NCBI GenBank assembly: GCA_020216575.1
Contig: JAIUYC010000177.1
Span: 1 to 7,156 of the forward strand
From: Coleofasciculus sp. S288
GTDB lineage: Bacteria > Cyanobacteriota > Cyanobacteriia > Cyanobacteriales > Coleofasciculaceae
DNA: 7,156 nucleotides
Direction: 5' to 3'
Program-made: the position numbers and the translations under genes
Shown: one piece after another, positions 1-5,932 of the stretch
Layout of the letters: every line of letters begins with the position of its first letter
Position numbering within the stretch: the first letter of the stretch is position 1
The notes under the pieces: generated by a model
Told to the model about the DNA's origin: nothing
Databases searched by the model: none
Seen by the model: the letters and a program-made list of their open reading frames with translations, nothing else

Positions 1-344
1 GGCCTCGCTCGGTTTCACTAGAAATTAAAGTAGGTAAGGAAAAAGACACGGAGTTGGGCGATTTGCTGGAAACCGAGGAAACGTCTCCAGAAGACGTCTT
101 GATGCGAGAAGCTCTCCAACGGGATTTACAGCAACTCTTAGCTGACTTGACCAGCCGCGAACGGGATGTCATTCGGATGCGGTTTGGCTTGGGAGATGGT
201 CATCCTTACTCTCTAGCAGAAATTGGTCGCGCTCTAGAGCTATCTCGCGAACGAGTGCGTCAAATTGAAGCGAAAGCCCTGCAAAAGCTGCGGCAACCCA
301 AGCGTCGCAACCGCGTGCGGGATTATCTGGAAGCATTAAGCTAA
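1..344 (+). CDS. Group 2 sigma-70 family RNA polymerase sigma factor, C-terminal part (5' end outside window)
   Basis: This is the last 113 codons of a sigma factor, read in the frame starting at base 3. That frame is open to the window edge, so the TTG at 54 is an internal codon and not the start. Visible residues 36-65 match region 4.1 (LTSRERDVIRMRFGL). Residues 69-96 form the region 4.2 helix-turn-helix that reads the -35 element, with YSLAEIGRALELSRERVRQIE as the core (split here: helix one 70-79, recognition helix 81-91). The protein ends RRNRVRDYLEALS, a tail I associate with the cyanobacterial non-essential group 2 factors (SigB/SigC/SigD) rather than SigA. Regions 1-3 are outside the window, so the paralog cannot be named. 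Such factors redirect RNA polymerase under stress or changes in carbon, nitrogen or light; that role is family knowledge. A hairpin with a T tract follows the stop. Confidence 0.93.
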   Translation, partial: PRSVSLEIKVGKEKDTELGDLLETEETSPEDVLMREALQRDLQQLLADLTSRERDVIRMRFGLGDGHPYSLAEIGRALELSRERVRQIEAKALQKLRQPKRRNRVRDYLEALS

Positions 345-374
345 GAGGTTGTCTAAAAACAACTGCCATGGGTG

Positions 375-397
375 TAGGGTGGGCAACGCCCACCTTA
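375..397. repeat. Short palindrome, AGGGTGG-type intergenic element
   Basis: GGTGGGC (378-384) and GCCCACC (388-394) pair over the three-base loop AAC. The stem can extend to about 10 bp through one G-T and two A-T pairs. No T tract follows, so it is not a classic terminator. It resembles short GC-rich dyads common between genes in filamentous cyanobacteria, and it shares the arms AGGGTGG/CCACC with the palindrome at 2580-2605. It lies between the convergent stops of the sigma factor and the PG-binding protein. Confidence 0.55.
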
Positions 398-422
398 GCA
401 CTCAACTCAACTCAACGATTAT

Positions 423-449
423 GCAACCGACTTTTCAGTCGGTTGTTTT
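423..449 (+). terminator. Rho-independent-like terminator of the sigma factor gene
   Basis: CAACCGACT (424-432) pairs perfectly with AGTCGGTTG (437-445) around the loop TTTC, and TTTT follows at 446-449. The 9 bp stem plus T tract, about 80 bases after the sigma factor stop, fits a + strand terminator. It ends only 10 bases before the stop of the convergent gene. Read on the minus strand it has no T tract, so it would be weak in that direction. Confidence 0.7.
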
Positions 450-458
450 GCTTGTCAA

Positions 459-1412
459 TTACCGAAAATAAACCACTCGTGCATCAAGTCCACGCGATCG
501 CAATAGATAAGAGAGGCTTTCCGCACTATTTCGGTTAGGAAATGCCCCTGCATTGACATATCTACCTCGCCCTGATTCATCTATTCTCGCCCTAGGCTCA
601 TTTTCCTGAAACACCCGCGCCTGAAGCACTTGATTGACCTGAACCAGAGTATTCTCATCTCCAGGTATGACAACCACATAGCGATTCGGCTTTGGTTCTC
701 GAAGGAGTCCTAATGCTGTAAGAGTTTCCTCACCAGCAATACCGTCAGCTCGCAATCCATTGAATCTCTGGAACCGCCTGAGAGCAATCTCAGTCTGCTC
801 ACCAAATATCCCATCGATTGGACCGGGATCGAACCCTTCCGCCCTCAATCTTTCCTGAAGCCGCCTGACTTCTAGGCCGCGATCGCCTCGTTGCAGTACA
901 GTTGGACGGATGGGAGTGCCAAACGCTATCGGCTCTTCAATTGGGGCAAGGGGAGGAAAGCCTGAGCCTGGGGGAGGGGGAAGAGGGCTAAACGTTTGGA
1001 TGCCAATTCCTCTTCCAGAACCAAACAGAGCCGCTTCAGTTTGCTGCCCCACAATGCCATCTACTGCTAGTCCCTGATCGCGTTGGAATTGGATGACTGC
1101 ATTTCTAGTTTCTGAGCCAAAATTTCCAGTAGAAGACCGATTGAAATACCCCAAATCTCGCAAACGCTCTTGAATGAGGGTTATCTCTGGACCGCTATCA
1201 CCTTGTCTATAAGTCTGTGCCAGTGCTTCGCCTGCCACTCCCAAAATACTCAGGATAGCAACCAACGACAGTAAATAGATCCGGGCGTGCGTTGCCAGCT
1301 TTTGTCGCTTGAACCATTCAAAAAGCTTAATGCTCTCTAGGGAGAGGGCATCAGTAGCGTCTGTTGGTGTCTCGTCGGCTAGTTCAATGTGAAGATACGC
1401 AAGAGTTTCCAT
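459..1412 (-). CDS. Membrane-anchored protein with two peptidoglycan-binding domains and a SPOR-like C-terminus
   Basis: A 317-residue protein that probably binds the cell wall in the periplasm. Residues 1-42 are a hydrophilic, partly acidic head (starting METLAYLHIE). Residues 43-63 are a single hydrophobic helix ending GEALA, so it is either a signal-anchor or a signal peptide cut at ALA/QT. Two PG_binding_1 repeats follow at about 69-130 and 174-236; both have the family pattern G-D-x-G ... LQERLR ... G-x-FG-x-T ... FQ ... DGI-x-G-x-T. They are separated by a Pro/Gly-rich linker (143-170). Residues 244-317 resemble a SPOR-type domain: YVVVIPG, then YVNAGAFPNRNSAESLSYL and GLDARVVYF. No catalytic domain is visible, so a binding or targeting role is inferred. 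The ATG at 1412 is the first in frame; no Shine-Dalgarno sequence precedes it. The TAGAAT at 1440-1445 (minus strand) is a weak -10 candidate. Confidence 0.88.
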   Translation of the reverse strand: METLAYLHIELADETPTDATDALSLESIKLFEWFKRQKLATHARIYLLSLVAILSILGVAGEALAQTYRQGDSGPEITLIQERLRDLGYFNRSSTGNFGSETRNAVIQFQRDQGLAVDGIVGQQTEAALFGSGRGIGIQTFSPLPPPPGSGFPPLAPIEEPIAFGTPIRPTVLQRGDRGLEVRRLQERLRAEGFDPGPIDGIFGEQTEIALRRFQRFNGLRADGIAGEETLTALGLLREPKPNRYVVVIPGDENTLVQVNQVLQARVFQENEPRARIDESGRGRYVNAGAFPNRNSAESLSYLLRSRGLDARVVYFR

Positions 1413-1801
1413 ATTCGTTTTCGGTAAAAATTTTCCGCTATTCTATCAAGTAAAACTTAGTGGTTCCTGATTTATTTGACAAGAACTTTGTTCAATCCTG
1501 ATAGTGTCAGAACTATTTTGTAGTATCCTACTGCAATAAATGAGGTAACCTCACGAGCAAAAGCTGAATTGAACTTTGCTTCATATTGTTATTTTTTAGT
1601 TAAAGATTTGAGTTAATATTAAGCTTTCTTTAGTTTTAGAGAAATTGCCGTAAAACTCCTTCATTCTGAAAAAGTACAGCTACTTCACTTGTATTTGCTT
1701 TAATTGGCATTCTGGTAAAAACGATTGGCTTCTTCGGTCTCTAAATAATGGTGTAGAGTACCCGCTATAGGCTAAATTAGCGATCGCACTTGAGCGATTC
1801 C

Positions 1802-1807
1802 TATAAT
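1802..1807 (+). promoter_or_regulatory. Candidate -10 box for the secreted SH3 gene
   Basis: A perfect TATAAT lies 67 bases before the ATG at 1875. No recognisable -35 hexamer is found 16-18 bases upstream, and there is no TGn extension. If used, the leader would be about 60 bases. The adjacent TTGAGC at 1790-1795 is too close to serve as a -35. Confidence 0.35.
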
Positions 1808-1860
1808 TTGCACTAATCTTTGTCTTGTTTGCTATTTCCTAAGAGATTGACAAGATGGGT

Positions 1861-1866
1861 GAGGAG
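1861..1866 (+). promoter_or_regulatory. Shine-Dalgarno sequence of the secreted SH3 gene
   Basis: GAGGAG ends 8 bases before the ATG at 1875, an ideal distance. It favours this ATG over the two further ATG codons at codon positions 3 and 4. Several other genes in the window have no such motif. Confidence 0.75.
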
Positions 1867-1874
1867 TTAACACC

Positions 1875-2555
1875 ATGAAAATGATGAATTCTTGGGGCAA
1901 GCCTATTACTTTGTTGGTTTTGGTATCCAGCGTTGTTTGGAGTCTGGAGACTACCGCTACCGTTGTTCCCGGCATTACTTCAGCCAACTTAACGTTTGAA
2001 ACCGAATTCATTCTGTCTCAGAAACGGAGTAGTGTCCAACTGACACAGGGACTGATAGGACAATGCCGTGCAGCATCAAGATCGATGTTTGTCTACCGAG
2101 AGCGTTCAAATGCCAATCCAATTAGAGCGCTAGAACCCAACGAACAAGTTGCGCTAGCCGAGGAGGCTGGCAGAGAGGGGTGGATCGCAATCAGTTCGCC
2201 TATTAGGGGATTTGTAGAGGCAAGAGACCTTAAAACTTGCTCATCACAAGAACCCCGAGAATCGAGGGAACCCAGAGAACCCAGACGAACTCCCTCTCCC
2301 CCTCCGTCGTCAAACCTTTGCCGCCAGGTTAGCTACGAGGGGACTGAAGGTTTGGCAATTCGTGCAAGACCTGATGCTAACTCCTCCAGAGTGGGTGGAG
2401 TATTTTTTGGCGATCGCGTCAGGCTCACCAATCCTCCACAATTTCAAGTAGACAACCAAGGGCGCGAGTGGGTCAAGATCGCCGCTCCTGTTGTTGGGTG
2501 GATGTCTAACGGGTTCCCTTCTACAGGAGACATCAACCTGGAAGCTTGTTTATAA
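1875..2555 (+). CDS. Secreted protein with two bacterial SH3 domains
   Basis: A 226-residue protein with an N-terminal signal sequence: a basic head (MKMMNSWGK), then a hydrophobic core at about 11-24; the cleavage site is unclear. SH3-like domain 1 spans about 61-122, with FVYRERSNANPIRAL near its start and GWIAI...GFVEARDL at its end. A charged, Pro-rich linker follows (123-147) with repeats of EPRE/SRE. SH3-like domain 2 spans about 149-225 and keeps the family pattern LAIRARPDANSSRVG, then EWVKI and VVGWMS. Each domain is bracketed by cysteines (C64/C122 and C149/C225), suggesting periplasmic disulfides. No enzyme domain is present. SH3b domains often bind wall peptides or act as protein-binding modules, so a periplasmic or wall-associated role is inferred. 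Related two-SH3 proteins are common and mostly uncharacterised in cyanobacteria. Confidence 0.88.
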   Translation: MKMMNSWGKPITLLVLVSSVVWSLETTATVVPGITSANLTFETEFILSQKRSSVQLTQGLIGQCRAASRSMFVYRERSNANPIRALEPNEQVALAEEAGREGWIAISSPIRGFVEARDLKTCSSQEPRESREPREPRRTPSPPPSSNLCRQVSYEGTEGLAIRARPDANSSRVGGVFFGDRVRLTNPPQFQVDNQGREWVKIAAPVVGWMSNGFPSTGDINLEACL

Positions 2556-2579
2556 GATTTCTTGCCTGTCGAAATTAAC

Positions 2580-2605
2580 AGGGTGGACTCCTGAGAGTCC
2601 ACCCT
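2580..2605. repeat. Perfect 11 bp stem-loop between convergent genes
   Basis: AGGGTGGACTC (2580-2590) pairs perfectly with GAGTCCACCCT (2595-2605) around the loop CTGA. It begins 25 bases after the SH3 gene stop and lies between that gene and the convergent small membrane protein gene. There is no T tract on either side, so it could stop transcription or protect 3' ends of messages from both directions without being a canonical terminator. Its arms resemble the dyad at 375-397, suggesting a dispersed repeat family. The rest of 2556-2720 shows nothing except a HIP1 octamer at 2651-2658. Confidence 0.65.
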
Positions 2606-2720
2606 AGGAAGTGCCAGTCTAGGCTGAGGCTTCACACTGTTAACACCAACGCGATCGCAATCCAAAATTGCTTAACAAAATAATAGTTGAAGTGTAATTC
2701 TGTCAAAGATGCATCAAGGT

Positions 2721-2897
2721 TTAAACCACTCCTAGATAGCTGCACAACAAAGCAACGACTACAGAAAAACCCGTAATTGCTAAAGCTACAAATGGGTTTT
2801 GACCTTGACCTACGGCAAAGGAGGTAACGATCCCTGCACCTAATGCAGCTGTAACCGCTGCTCCCAGCCAATCTTTCTCAGAATTTTTGTTGTACAT
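2721..2897 (-). CDS. Small two-helix membrane protein, unknown function
   Basis: I do not recognise a named family. From the ATG at 2897 the product has 58 residues: a short polar head (MYNKNSEKDW), a first hydrophobic helix rich in small residues (about 11-29, GAAVTAALGAGIVTSFAVG), a short turn (QGQNP), and a second helix (about 35-58). The frame stays open to an earlier ATG at 2954, giving 77 residues. I prefer the later start because the extra 19 residues (MIRCKTVTRSFNN...) look like translated leader and the shorter head fits a small inner-membrane protein. However, neither start has a clear Shine-Dalgarno sequence. The clean alternation of polar and hydrophobic segments is the main reason to call it real. 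It is a lone gene, convergent with the SH3 gene, and may sit in the plasma or thylakoid membrane. Confidence 0.6.
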   Translation of the reverse strand: MYNKNSEKDWLGAAVTAALGAGIVTSFAVGQGQNPFVALAITGFSVVVALLCSYLGVV

Positions 2898-2920
2898 CGT
2901 TTTTAAGTAACTTAGGTTGT

Positions 2921-2943
2921 TAAAACTGCGAGTTACAGTTTTA
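2921..2943. repeat. Inverted repeat upstream of the small membrane protein gene
   Basis: TAAAACTG (2921-2928) pairs with CAGTTTTA (2936-2943) across a 7-base loop. It lies 24-46 bases upstream of the ATG at 2897 on the minus strand. An operator or a leader hairpin is possible. If the gene actually starts at 2954, this would be coding sequence and the dyad would mean little. Confidence 0.35.
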
Positions 2944-3078
2944 CACCGTATCATTTCTTCTGCGATCGCTCTTCCATTACCTGAGATTTTGCAATTAAGT
3001 TTAAACTTTAGCTAATTTTCTTAACACAATGCAATGGCTTAGAGTTGAGCATAGGTGCTTATAACTTGCACAGAAAAC

Positions 3079-3106
3079 CAATTACTAATGACCTATTACC
3101 CATTAC
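3079..3106. repeat. Degenerate heptamer tandem repeat (four units)
   Basis: Four consecutive heptamers read CAATTAC, TAATGAC, CTATTAC and CCATTAC. This matches the style of the short tandemly repeated heptamers known from filamentous cyanobacteria. It lies in the 258-base gap between the small membrane protein and the anchored SH3 protein (2898-3155), beside a perfect palindrome. Nothing else is evident in that gap apart from a HIP1 octamer at 2962-2969. Confidence 0.5.
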
Positions 3107-3111
3107 CGGAA

Positions 3112-3137
3112 TCCCCCAACCTTTTAAGGTTGGGGGA
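3112..3137 (-). terminator. Perfect 26-base palindrome at the 3' end of the anchored SH3 gene
   Basis: TCCCCCAACCTT (3112-3123) is the exact reverse complement of AAGGTTGGGGGA (3126-3137), with TT at the centre. It begins 18 bases after the stop of the minus-strand SH3 gene, where a terminator is expected. No T tract follows on either strand, so it may instead be a dispersed palindrome or an RNA-stabilising 3' hairpin. Confidence 0.5.
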
Positions 3138-3155
3138 GAAAGCCACATCGGCAGT

Positions 3156-3626
3156 TTAGTTAACTCGTTCTATGTTACCTGCCTTGATCCAGCCTTCTTG
3201 CGTCCCCTCAGCCAAGCGCACCTGCTGCCATCTTCTATCGTCGCTCTCTTTCAAAACAATCACTTCCTGATTGAATGCAACACCACCAACGCGATTTGCT
3301 TCCGAACCAGGCGCATCGCGGAGACTCAAGCCCTCTGACCAGGTAACACGCGCTTTATAAGCGCCTGGTGGTAGTTCCTCCGTTACAGGCGGCTTACTGG
3401 GTGTGGGAGTAGGTTGGCTGGTCGGTTGAGAGTTAGAGGCTGTTGGAGCGTTAGCTTTCTTAGGAGTCGGTGATGCCTTGGGTCTCTCCTCGGCAAAAAT
3501 CGGCTTGGGAGGGTTAGAAGAAAGTTTGGTGAAGAAGTAGAAACCAGTGGCAACCCCAGCCCCGGCTAACAGCAGGATACCGACGACAAAACCAATAAAA
3601 AACTTAGCGATACCTGACAAACTCAT
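3156..3626 (-). CDS. Membrane-anchored protein with one C-terminal bacterial SH3 domain
   Basis: A 156-residue protein. Residues 7-32 are one hydrophobic helix (FFIGFVVGILLLAGAGVATG) after a short head with a single lysine, so it is likely an N-terminal anchor; there is no obvious cleavage site. A low-complexity linker rich in Pro, Thr, Ser and Lys covers about 37-85 and would span the periplasm or lumen. Residues 89-155 form an SH3b-like domain with SEGLSLRDAPGSEANRVGGV, then RWQQVRL and EGWIKAGNI. Function is unknown; presenting an SH3 module near the wall is inferred from the layout. It lies 65 bases downstream of ycf46 on the same strand, so the two may share a transcript. The upstream sequence has no Shine-Dalgarno match, but this ATG is the only one placed before the helix. 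Confidence 0.87.
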   Translation of the reverse strand: MSLSGIAKFFIGFVVGILLLAGAGVATGFYFFTKLSSNPPKPIFAEERPKASPTPKKANAPTASNSQPTSQPTPTPSKPPVTEELPPGAYKARVTWSEGLSLRDAPGSEANRVGGVAFNQEVIVLKESDDRRWQQVRLAEGTQEGWIKAGNIERVN

Positions 3627-3691
3627 AGGAGTTGTTCGTTGTTGTGATTAGCGGCTGGTTGTTCGAGCAGTGACAAACAACCAACAACAAA

Positions 3692-5206
3692 TTACTGAAA
3701 TTGACGCTGAATACGACTGCTCAAGCGGCTATCTCTAGACGCCATACGCGCTTTTCCAGCAGCTGCCCAGTCTTGTAAGAATTTGATTTGTTCTTGTGCT
3801 GTTCGAGCCAGAGGGATGATTTGGCTAGCAGATTCTAAGATATCATCAGTCGTGAAATCTCGGTTTTGGCTAAAGCCAATATGCATGGCTTCAATCAAGG
3901 TCTGTTCAATTTCCGCTCCCGAAAAGTCTGGCGTCTCGTAAGCCAACCGCTCTAGATCGTAACTTTTTAAGTTATGAGGTCGCAGTCTAGACAAATGTAA
4001 CTCGAAAATCGACCGACGTTCTTCCTGGTTTGGCAACCCGACAAAGAAGATTTCATCAAACCGACCTTTCCGGAGCATTTCTGGGGGTAAAGCTTGGATA
4101 TTATTGGCGGTGGCGACCACAAAGACGGGGGATTGCTTTTCCGCTAACCAGTTAATAAAAGTGCCGAAGACCCGATTAGCTGTCCCCGCATCTCCTTTAG
4201 AATCCAGTCCGGAAAAGGCTTTATCAATCTCATCGATCCAGAGAATGCAGGGAGCTAAAGCTTCTGCTAGCTGAATCATTTGCCGAGTGCGGGATTCGGA
4301 TTCTCCGACCAAACCGCCAAATAAACGCCCAACATCGAGGCGCAAGAGGGGGAGATGCCAGTGGTGCGCGATCGCTTTTGCCGTTAATGATTTCCCTGTT
4401 CCCTGAATCCCGACTAGGAGTAAGCCACGAGGATGGGGCAAACCGTATTGTCTGGCTCGCTCTGTAAATGCCCCACCCCGTCGCAGCAGCCAGTCTTTCA
4501 AGTTGTCCAAGCCGCCGATATCAGAAATTTTCTCAGTCGTTGGGTAAAATTCTAAAATCTGCGTTTGGCGAATCGTTTGGCGTTTTTCTTCCAAAACCAG
4601 TTCCACGTCTTCCGGTTGGATTTCGCCGTGAGAGGCGATCGCACGGGTAAGAACTCGACGAATCCGTTCTAGGGAAAGACCCTGACAGGAACGCACCAGT
4701 TCGTCGATCACTTTATCGCTCAGGGATCGACCTGTGGCGGCTAATAGGCGTTCAATCTCTGCTTTGATTTCCGACCCTTTAGGTAAGGGAAAATCCATAA
4801 CCGTAAGGACTTCCGCTAGGTCGGAGGGGATTGCTACTTGCGGCGATACGATGACTATATTCTTGAACTGAGATTTGAGACGGCGCGATAGATTTCTGAG
4901 TTTTCTGGAAACGGAGATATCTTCCAAAAATCGGTAAAAATCCCTTAATATAAAAATACCTGCGGCATTATCCGCCACTTTTTCCACAAATTCTAACGCT
5001 TGTAACGGATTGCGACGTGCTGCTCCTGCGTCGTTCGGGTTCCCCTGGTAGCCGTCAACGAAGTCCCAGATATAGACAGGGCGATCGCTGAGATGTTTGG
5101 CAGATTTGGCGATCGCTGCTTCTACTCGCTCCTCTTCTGCGGTCGGAATATAAATTAGGGGATAACGGGCACGGAGCAGTAGCTCAAATTCATCATTGAA
5201 ACTCAT
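3692..5206 (-). CDS. ycf46: Ycf46-type AAA+ ATPase
   Basis: A 504-residue protein of the Ycf46 family, found in cyanobacteria and in the plastid genomes of red algae. Residues 1-215 are the family N-terminal region (start [20 protein letters not shown]). The AAA+ core covers about 225-445: Walker A GIQGTGKS (266-273), a pore-loop-like FGG (296-298), Walker B ILWIDE (321-326), sensor 1 VATAN (364-368), the arginine-finger region RKGRFDE (379-385), and the sensor-2 helix start FSGAEIE (428-434). All key residues are present, so it should hydrolyse ATP. The tail (475-504) is basic. In Synechocystis, Ycf46 has been linked to regulation of CO2 use; its substrate is unknown to me. It lies 141 bases downstream of the DUF177 gene and upstream of the anchored SH3 gene, all on one strand. 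No Shine-Dalgarno sequence is visible before the ATG. Confidence 0.95.
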   Translation of the reverse strand: MSFNDEFELLLRARYPLIYIPTAEEERVEAAIAKSAKHLSDRPVYIWDFVDGYQGNPNDAGAARRNPLQALEFVEKVADNAAGIFILRDFYRFLEDISVSRKLRNLSRRLKSQFKNIVIVSPQVAIPSDLAEVLTVMDFPLPKGSEIKAEIERLLAATGRSLSDKVIDELVRSCQGLSLERIRRVLTRAIASHGEIQPEDVELVLEEKRQTIRQTQILEFYPTTEKISDIGGLDNLKDWLLRRGGAFTERARQYGLPHPRGLLLVGIQGTGKSLTAKAIAHHWHLPLLRLDVGRLFGGLVGESESRTRQMIQLAEALAPCILWIDEIDKAFSGLDSKGDAGTANRVFGTFINWLAEKQSPVFVVATANNIQALPPEMLRKGRFDEIFFVGLPNQEERRSIFELHLSRLRPHNLKSYDLERLAYETPDFSGAEIEQTLIEAMHIGFSQNRDFTTDDILESASQIIPLARTAQEQIKFLQDWAAAGKARMASRDSRLSSRIQRQFQ

Positions 5207-5226
5207 AGCGCACCAGGGGTTATCTC

Positions 5227-5287
5227 GATTTTGGATTTTGGGTCGCTCGTTGACGAGCGCGGACGCTCAACTTGGATTTTGGATTTA
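5227..5287. repeat. GATTTTG heptamer repeat interrupted by a GC-rich palindrome
   Basis: Two GATTTTG heptamers (5227-5240) and another at 5275-5281 followed by GATTTA flank a GC-rich segment. In that segment CGCTCG (5244-5249) can pair with CGAGCG (5254-5259) over TTGA. Alternatively GAGCG (5255-5259) can pair with CGCTC (5264-5268) over CGGA. The two hairpins share one arm and exclude each other. The element lies in the 141-base gap between the DUF177 gene and ycf46. No T tract follows, so a role as terminator for DUF177 is uncertain. Confidence 0.55.
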
Positions 5288-5347
5288 AAAACGTATCAAT
5301 GCCATATTTGATTTCGCCTTCTAAAGATTGTGCCTGCCGAGTGTTGC

Positions 5348-5851
5348 CTATCCAGGAAATTTTCGCTTCAGAGCTTCTAAGGCGTCCCATCGGCTATCTG
5401 TTGATGACGTACCACCATTATTATCAATCGGGATTCCCAGACACTGCTTGTCACACAGTTGCCGTGGGGGAAGTTGTAGGCAGAGTTGCTCGTACAGCCA
5501 AGTATCTGGCTGAAAATATCCTTCTGGCGACAGTGTTTCCACCAACTCTTCAAACGCAGTTTCCCGTTCCAACAGTCCGTCATCGGGTTTGTCTGCTGAC
5601 TCGTCTAACCAGATTAGTTCTGACGTATCAACCGTTAAACGGTGGTTGAATTGTTGCAAGCAGCGGTGACAGGTCAAGGTAACAATCGTTTCTGCTTGAG
5701 CCGACACTTCTAGGTAATTGCCTTTGTGTGCCACTTGCATGCGTCCTCGCACTGGGGTTAGCGTGTCCAAACCCGCAATGACTTCATTAACTTGAATTTC
5801 CTCTGTGTGCTCTGGTAGTTTGAGCAGCCAAGGAATATGAATAGCTTCCAT
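5348..5851 (-). CDS. DUF177 / YceD family protein
   Basis: A 167-residue protein of the DUF177 (YceD) family. Its members sit beside ribosomal protein or ribosome-linked genes in many bacteria, and plant plastid members are needed for 23S rRNA accumulation. The start MEAIHIPWLLKLPEHTEEIQ and the block LTPVRGRMQVAHKGNYLEVS are typical of the cyanobacterial form. CHRC (61-64) and the later C124, C133 and C137 (in QLCDKQCLGIP) match the cysteine positions of the family, but the final LCPxCG seen in many homologs is absent. I chose the ATG at 5851 over the in-frame ATG at 5881 because it starts at the family's usual residue and AAGGAG (plus-strand bases 5864-5869) lies 12 bases upstream. It follows the KhpB-like gene by 81 bases and probably shares its transcript. 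Confidence 0.85.
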   Translation of the reverse strand: MEAIHIPWLLKLPEHTEEIQVNEVIAGLDTLTPVRGRMQVAHKGNYLEVSAQAETIVTLTCHRCLQQFNHRLTVDTSELIWLDESADKPDDGLLERETAFEELVETLSPEGYFQPDTWLYEQLCLQLPPRQLCDKQCLGIPIDNNGGTSSTDSRWDALEALKRKFPG

Positions 5852-5863
5852 GACTCTTGTGTT

Positions 5864-5869
5864 CTCCTT
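5864..5869 (-). promoter_or_regulatory. Shine-Dalgarno sequence deciding the DUF177 start
   Basis: On the minus strand AAGGAG lies here, 12 bases before the ATG at 5851. The spacing is a little long, but the site falls inside the reading frame of the alternative start at 5881, so it supports the shorter protein. Confidence 0.6.
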
Positions 5870-5932
5870 CAAAGGACTCATCCTCAGTCGCGAACACCTT
5901 TCTTGTATCTTACGGCCCGATCGCTCTATTCT

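Larger units (their letters stand above)
1413..1874. other. AT-rich divergent intergenic region, 462 bases, no gene seen
   Basis: This stretch separates the divergent PG-binding and SH3 genes and must hold both of their promoters unless transcription reads in from elsewhere. It is AT-rich with no convincing open frame. Visible elements are a -10-like TATAAT at 1802-1807 facing the SH3 gene, a TAGAAT on the minus strand at 1440-1445, a TTGACA (1476-1481) followed 18 bases later by GATAGT on the + strand, and one HIP1 octamer at 1780-1787. The length allows for a small RNA, but nothing in the sequence identifies one. Confidence 0.6.

Noticed and set aside
169..405. Minus-strand frame opposite the sigma factor
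   Set aside because: It overlaps the conserved region 4 coding sequence and crosses the intergenic dyad, with no domain signal.
1847..1852. TTGACA just upstream of the secreted SH3 gene as a -35 box
   Set aside because: A matching -10 would fall at about 1870, on the start codon at 1875; the TATAAT at 1802 is better placed.
2632..2871. Cysteine- and arginine-rich frame overlapping the small membrane protein
   Set aside because: It is an out-of-frame reading of the small membrane protein gene, and the competing frame gives two clean hydrophobic helices.
3045..3338. Open frame of 97 codons on the + strand
   Set aside because: It starts in the repeat-rich gap, reads through the heptamer array and palindrome, and then runs antisense to the anchored SH3 gene; the protein shows no domain or helix pattern.
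3656..3683. Inverted repeat TGGTTGTT/AACAACCA between ycf46 and the anchored SH3 gene
   Set aside because: An 8 bp AT-rich stem with a 12-base loop in a region of simple GTT/AAC composition is weak and easily arises by chance; there is no T tract.
5272..5649. Open frame of 125 codons on the + strand
   Set aside because: It is antisense to the DUF177 gene, whose family match is clear, and its own translation shows no recognisable feature.
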